Positions 59,365-64,000 of a DNA stretch of 64,000 nt are shown here, one piece after another. The DNA is from Trichobilharzia szidati (Eukaryota > Platyhelminthes > Trematoda > Strigeidida > Schistosomatidae). The stretch covers positions 90,037,256-90,101,255 of the forward strand of contig OX235271.1 in assembly GCA_944472155.2 (NCBI GenBank). The letters run 5' to 3'. A program made the translations under genes and the position numbers. The notes under the pieces are model-generated. The model did no database searches. It saw only the letters and a list, made by a program, of their open reading frames with translations, and had not been told where the DNA came from. How positions within the stretch are numbered: position 1 is the stretch's first letter; each line of letters begins with the position of its first letter.

Positions 59365-60790
59365 GGCTATTTTCGACGAATTCATTCAATTCAGCTGTAC
59401 AATCGCATTTATAGACAACCTCTTCACAAAAGACGAAAGTAACAGAAGTGATGAGTTGCCATAATCATAGTTTTTGTTATTTAATCAATAAATGAGAGGA
59501 AATGAATAAGGATGCTAGAGTTACGTAATGGAATAAATAATTTGATGAATGAGTTGTAATCGGGTTGCATATAGAAACGAGGGGGAATGTGATGTTACGT
59601 GGGAAAACAACAGGATGATTACCATGATAGTGGATGTGGTTAAGTATTTCTCTTTTATAAACAGAGCTTCAGTTTCTGAATGTGAATGACTAGGGTTTCA
59701 GCACTTCAATGGAAACAAAAGTATATTGTCTTAGCCAGCTTGCTTTCCACTTTTACGATTAATTTGAAGTAAGACAGCCTACCGAAGACATATAGGGTGC
59801 TGGTAGTACTATTGGTTTGCTGAACTATGCCAGCCTTATTAAACCTTTTTTTAATCCTTTACGTTCCCAGTGGAACATAGAGGCTTAAAGTTCCGGTAGT
59901 AGTGGTGTTCATTTTCATGGGATCGGGTTGCTAGCCTCATGCCCAACCTTCCCTCTTTACCAGTCTTATTACTGGCTTAGCGAGGTAAAGGACTGCGTTG
60001 ACGGGAAGTCGAACTCCGAACCACATGCGTGGTTGGTAAGCACTCTACCGCTGTGCTACCGATGCACTACTAAAACTAGTATACCTAATTACCCAACCAA
60101 TCAGTACGCTACTTGACTTATAAGTTCTGATAAGAAAACACGAATCATAAAAGACTCAGTTGTTTAGTAACGTGCTCTGATAAGCAGAATACCTGAATAA
60201 AATAAAAAATTGTTATAAAGGGTAAGGGTTTTAGAAATCATCTGGTTAGTATGGCTGAACTGTAGACTCAGAACTTCTGTGTGTTAATAGCACAAGAAAG
60301 GTGAGCAAAATGACGTCCGACCCTATCCAGATGTGAAACCTGTCAAAACAAAACTTAAAAAACCGGAAGTTACAATACAGAAAATACACTTTTGTCTCCA
60401 TTGAAATGCTGAAACCCTAGTCATTCACATTCAGAAACTGAAGCTCTGTTTATAAAAGAGAAATACTTATCCACATCCACTATCATGGTAATCATCCTGT
60501 TGTTTTCCCACGTAACATCACATTCCCCCTCGTTTCTATGTGCAACCTGATTACAACTCATTCATCAAATTATTTATTCCATTACGTAACTCTAGCATCC
60601 TTATTCATTTCCTCTCATTTATTGATTAAGTAACAACAACTATGATTATGGCAACTCATCACTTCTGTTACTTTGGTCTTTTGTGAAGAGGTTGTCAATA
60701 AATGCGATTGTACAGCTGAATTGAATGAATTCGTCGAAAACAGCTTTTTTGCTGAACTAATTGTCTTATTTCTAGATGATGCAGTCTACC
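59365..60790. mobile_element. Long palindromic pair of Penelope-like 3' ends
   Basis: Left arm 59365-59720 and right arm 60393-60750 are reverse complements over about 355 bases, with only scattered mismatches. Each arm contains the PLE C-terminal peptide region (LVIHIQKLKLCL) near 60425-60460, its reverse on the left, and the untranslated region. Each also has the terminal block AATGCGATTGTACAGCTGAA. Sequence beyond the arms shows a weaker inverted match (TAGTTCAGCA against TAGTTCATCA). The roughly 670-base centre differs and holds a minus-strand SINE. This is the best-preserved of three such pairs. Confidence 0.82.
59840..60068 (-). mobile_element. Family A SINE nested in the PLE palindrome
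   Basis: Minus-strand order: GTGCATCGGTAGCACAGCGG head, mutated B box (GGAGTTCGACTTCC), AAGCCAGTAATAAGACTGGT, AAAGAGGGAAGGTTGGGCAT, GAGGCTAGCAACCCGATCCC, CACCACTACTACCGGAACTT-like body, and a tail reading CTATGTTCCACTGGGAACGT plus A-rich end at 59845. Confidence 0.85.
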
Positions 60791-61134
60791 TCATGTATAG
60801 AAAATGTCGTTACTAACGTAATTTCATTTATTTTCACATATGAATGAATTTATTCTTAATTATAGAATGTAGGAGGGTACTATCATTAGTTTAATAATCA
60901 CTCCCATGTAAAATTTTCATTGTGTTTACTGATGTTATTTTTTCAAATAAAACTACTAGAATAACTTAACAATAATAAAAAACGATTTTTATGTAATAAA
61001 ATATTTTCTAATGATGGGTCTAAAACAGGTAATATATGTGGGCAGAAATATCTATGCACAGTTGTCGTATTGCCTCAAATAACAATAAGTTCTACAGGCA
61101 AACTTCTAACAATTAGTTGTCTGCATAAATGTAT
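60791..61134. other. No recognisable feature
   Basis: AT-rich sequence with no recognised gene or repeat. Confidence 0.4.
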
Positions 61135-62078
61135 ACATATGGACCACATACTACTTCCAACAGAATTTTAGAACTTATATCTAGTCAAACATGAATATTT
61201 AAACTGAAAAAACTATACAATGTGACAAAAGTTCACTGACAACTAACAAAGACAAGAATATGATGCACCAATAAGAACACTTTAGAAAATTTTGACTTCG
61301 CCGACGATTTATGTCTAGCATTACATAAACTCGAAGATCTACAGACACACACCAACAGATTGGCAGAAAAACCAGCGAAGACTGCACTCAAGGCGAACAC
61401 ACAGAAGATGGAGGTGATGAAAATAACCAACCAACAACAACAGGCACCACTCATCATCAACGGAAGAAATTCGAAGCATGTCACTTACTTCACGAATCCT
61501 GTAGGTCATACAGAACCGTTTCAACTACAAGCAAAATGCATGAAGATGTCAACGATAGTCAGAATGAGAAAGACAAAACAGGCATCCATCACTATTAAAT
61601 AAGTGTGGAAATCCTCTACGCTCAGCATAAACAACAAAATTCGGATTTTCACCAACAACAGTAAGTCAATGATTTTCTATAATTCAGAGACGTAAAGAAT
61701 TTCTAACAAGCTAGCACAAACATTCATCTACAGCTGCCTTCGCTCCATATTGAAGATCAGATGATCAGAAGGAACTAAACACACGCATCCTTAACCAACA
61801 AAGAACCTACTGCTCAGCAAGTATGTGGAAGAAAACAGAGATAGATTAAACTGACACTGGTGAAGCAGTCATCACTTGAGTGCAACACAAATACGAAACA
61901 ACTAGTTATGCGTCCGATGACGATATGGAGGAGATCGTGTGAGCAGGAGATCAGAGATTGTGGGCAGTTGTGAACCTGGATAAACGGGACAACAGGATAT
62001 AAGACGAAGTGCAGATGTCTTATTGAAGCCCTCTGTTCCAGTCGAAACTCAAGTAAACAATAATGATAAAAATAATAC
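61135..62078 (+). mobile_element. RTE-clade retrotransposon remnant, RT core to 3' tail
   Basis: The catalytic region near 61292 reads DFADDLCLALHKLEDLQTHT, an intact FADD. KANTQKMEVMKITNQQQQ follows, then IINGRNSKHVTYF, a decayed connector, NSETWR-like and MWKKTEID-like remnants. The C-terminal codons GAAGCCCTCTGTTCCAGTC lead into an AACAATAATGATAAAAATAA tail. It is closely similar to the minus-strand copy at 54.77-55.33 kb. Stops and frameshifts abound. Confidence 0.85.
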
Positions 62079-62203
62079 AACTAGAAAAACTAAATGCTAA
62101 AATTGCATCTTTCAATTCAATTCCACCACAGTTTATCCACCACATTACTGTTTCTCATACAATTATAATTTCGCCTTCAGTGACTTTTCTACGATACTAT
62201 TTA

Positions 62204-62531
62204 CAGGTTTGCAGTCTTACAAAGAGGGTACTAGAAATACTGGTTTCATAAAGTCTTATCTTTTTCAAATATCCAGTGGGAAGTTTTGAATCACTTAAAA
62301 ACTAGGTAAAGGTATACTTCGCCAACCACGCATGTAGTCCAGGGTTCAATCCGCGGTTGATGCACTCCTTTACCTTCCTAAGCCAGTAATAAAACTAGTA
62401 AATAGGGAAGTCTGGGCATAATACCAGTGTCTCTACGCTGTAAAAATAAACACCACTGCTACCGAAAATTTAAACCTCTTGCTTTTAGCCCCATGTTCCA
62501 CTGGGAACGTAAAAGAATAAAAATATATATA
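62204..62531 (+). repeat. Tandem segmental duplication, unit 1, with truncated family A SINE
   Basis: The unit contains about 115 bases of flank (ACAGGTTTGCAGTCTTACAA to AATCACTTAAAAACTAGGTA). A 5'-truncated SINE follows, beginning CCAACCACGCATGTAGTCCA (no A box) and ending CCCCATGTTCCACTGGGAAC plus AGAATAAAAATATATAT. Confidence 0.8.
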
Positions 62532-62823
62532 CAGGTTTATAGCCTAACAAAGAGGTTACTACAGATAATAGTTTCTTAAGATCTTATCTGTTTTAAATAT
62601 CTAATACTCATTTTTGAATCACTTAAAAACTAGGTAAAAGATTAGCTCACCAACCACGCATGTGGTCCGGATCCGATTTCCCTCCGAGGTAATCCTAAAC
62701 CACGTTTAGCCAGGAATACAGCCAGTAAAGAGGTAAGGTTAGTCATGGATCTAGCAAACTCAATTCGTAGAAGCTCAAGATTGAAGCCCGATGTTCCACT
62801 CGCAACGCAAAGGAATAAAACAA
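62532..62823 (+). repeat. Tandem segmental duplication, unit 2, with truncated family A SINE
   Basis: Diverged copy of unit 1 in the same order: flank ACAGGTTTATAGCCTAACAA to AATCACTTAAAAACTAGGTA, SINE from CCAACCACGCATGTGGTCCG, tail GAAGCCCGATGTTCCACTCG plus GGAATAAAAC. Both units share the same SINE truncation point, so the segment was duplicated after one insertion. Confidence 0.8.
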
Positions 62824-63784
62824 ACACCTAAAGCGGATGATCTGGTTTCTGCATATCAATTCTTAAGCTATCTGTTTGCATGCATTTAATTCAGCTGTAC
62901 TGTTTTGACGACAACAGTCACTAAAAAGACAACAATCCATCCCTCTACCATTAGAAAAATATTTTACAATAGCTTCATTATTCCTAACGAATAACAATCA
63001 ATAGTTTTTATCGTGTGGGCAGGAATTTGAGTTATATCAAACAAGGAGCAATTGAACAACATATGGCTTTTACTAGCTTAAGCATAATGTTCATTATTAT
63101 TGAAATTTTATATTTCCTAATACATCAAAAACAAAACGATGTTGTTTTTTTAATGATGTTTCGCTATTTGATACTTATATCTTTATCGAAGCAGTGTTGT
63201 TTGAATTCACTTATCCCTATGTATATCAGCAGAAACTCATTTTTTGTGCCATATTTTCAAATGAAAAATGATGCACATAAACAAATGCAAATCATAAAGG
63301 ATATTGTCATTATTATCTATACAACTAAGGGTAACCACAAGAAAAATAAATAGAAAGAAAAATTAAAAACGTAAGATAAGTGAAGAAATAAAGACTAAAT
63401 ATAGATAATATAAAATTGCACTGACATTTGTTTTCATAAAAGCAAAAACACCATACACTAGTGAAAACAAAAAACAAAACACAGTTAATTAAACACTCCG
63501 CCAAGTTCATCATCTACTGTACTTACACCATTTGTGTTTATAATATAGCCGTGGTTGGAATGTGATATTCATGTTGTGATATTAAACTATAAAATCGATA
63601 ATTCTTTTTTGGTATAAGAATGTGACAAATATTGGTCATTTTTAAAATACTGATATTTAGACATTTAGTGAAAAAGACTTTCTGATGATTTGCTACCGTT
63701 AAAATTTGGAATAAAAACTTCTATAAAAGGTGAAATCAAGATTCATGGAGCCTTGCTTAGATAAACTTATCAGTGTTTATATGG
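62824..63784. other. Mostly featureless; possible trace of a PLE terminal block
   Basis: TTTAATTCAGCTGTAC at about 62886 resembles the minus-strand PLE terminal block, but nothing else of the element follows. The 112-codon frame at 63015-63353 has no recognisable domain. Confidence 0.35.
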
Positions 63785-64000
63785 AATGTTCCTTGTACGA
63801 GATGGTGGTCAGAGCCAACGTCTGCTCCTCTTCTTACTTCTGTCTCCAGTAAGCCGCGTCTCCACTTCCTTGAGATTGAGATGAAGTCAATTTGGTTTTA
63901 AGTTCCCCATCTGGTGACACTCATGTAGCCTTGTAGAAATCCTTTCGCTTATAAACTCTGCCACCAACCTCTAGTTCATTGAAGGCACATAAGTCAGCGA
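63785..64000 (-). mobile_element. RTE-clade endonuclease fragment running off the window edge
   Basis: Reading the minus strand from 64000: DLCAFNELEVGGRVYKRKDF, then YKAT, a stop, VSPDGELKTK. In another frame come ISISRKWRRGLLETEVRRGA and DVGSDHHLV at about 63798-63825. GSDH(H/Y)L is a catalytic motif of the apurinic-type endonuclease at the N-terminus of non-LTR ORF2. A stop and a frameshift show decay. The upstream part lies outside the window. Confidence 0.8.

Noticed and set aside
1..64000. CRISPR arrays, operons, phage genes or bacterial features
   Set aside because: Composition, retroelement content, poly(A) signals and a TIPE-family gene indicate eukaryotic DNA; no regularly spaced short repeats were seen.

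Overview
The window reads as AT-rich eukaryotic DNA from a digenean flatworm, most likely a schistosome. Three things suggest this: tRNA-derived SINE heads of the kind common in Schistosoma, RTE-clade retrotransposons resembling schistosome SR2, and many Penelope-like (PLE) fragments. Only one convincing host gene is visible. It is a TNFAIP8/TIPE-family protein whose coding sequence lies in one exon at 13281-13979 (+). Everything else recognisable is transposable-element debris, almost all 5'-truncated and mutated.

Layout: 1-8.4 kb has no recognisable gene. 9.4-11.0 kb holds an inverted pair of an unclassified GC-richer repeat. 11.8-12.9 kb holds a SINE and a non-LTR reverse transcriptase (RT) remnant. 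The TIPE gene is at 13.2-14.35 kb. 14.4-18.2 kb is PLE 3' ends, two of them in inverted pairs. 19-22.8 kb holds SINEs and a Mutator-like transposase remnant with a broken SWIM zinc finger. 24.2-24.66 kb holds a near-perfect hairpin. 27.4-28.4 kb holds a SINE next to a young RTE copy with target-site duplication. 30.2-36.9 kb holds a PLE end, a tRNA-derived repeat, a large inverted repeat (arms about 1 kb, one split by a SINE) and a second type of PLE. 38.2-49.8 kb mixes PLE, RTE, non-LTR and SINE fragments. 51.2-55.3 kb holds RTE copies, one interrupted by a hairpin element. 57-62.8 kb holds SINEs, a 1.4-kb palindromic PLE pair and another RTE copy. The right edge (63.8-64.0 kb) is an RTE endonuclease fragment on the minus strand.

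Three themes stand out. (1) The 3' tail of the commonest SINE matches the last codons of the RTE open reading frame, so RTE is the likely supplier of its replication machinery. (2) Unrelated repeat families repeatedly occur as inverted pairs or hairpins, and two SINE copies have inverted 5' heads. (3) At least two PLE lineages with GIY-YIG endonuclease signatures left more than ten 3'-terminal fragments. No complete autonomous element is present. All family calls rest on reading translations and alignments by eye. Boundaries of degenerate repeats are approximate, to about 10-40 bases.
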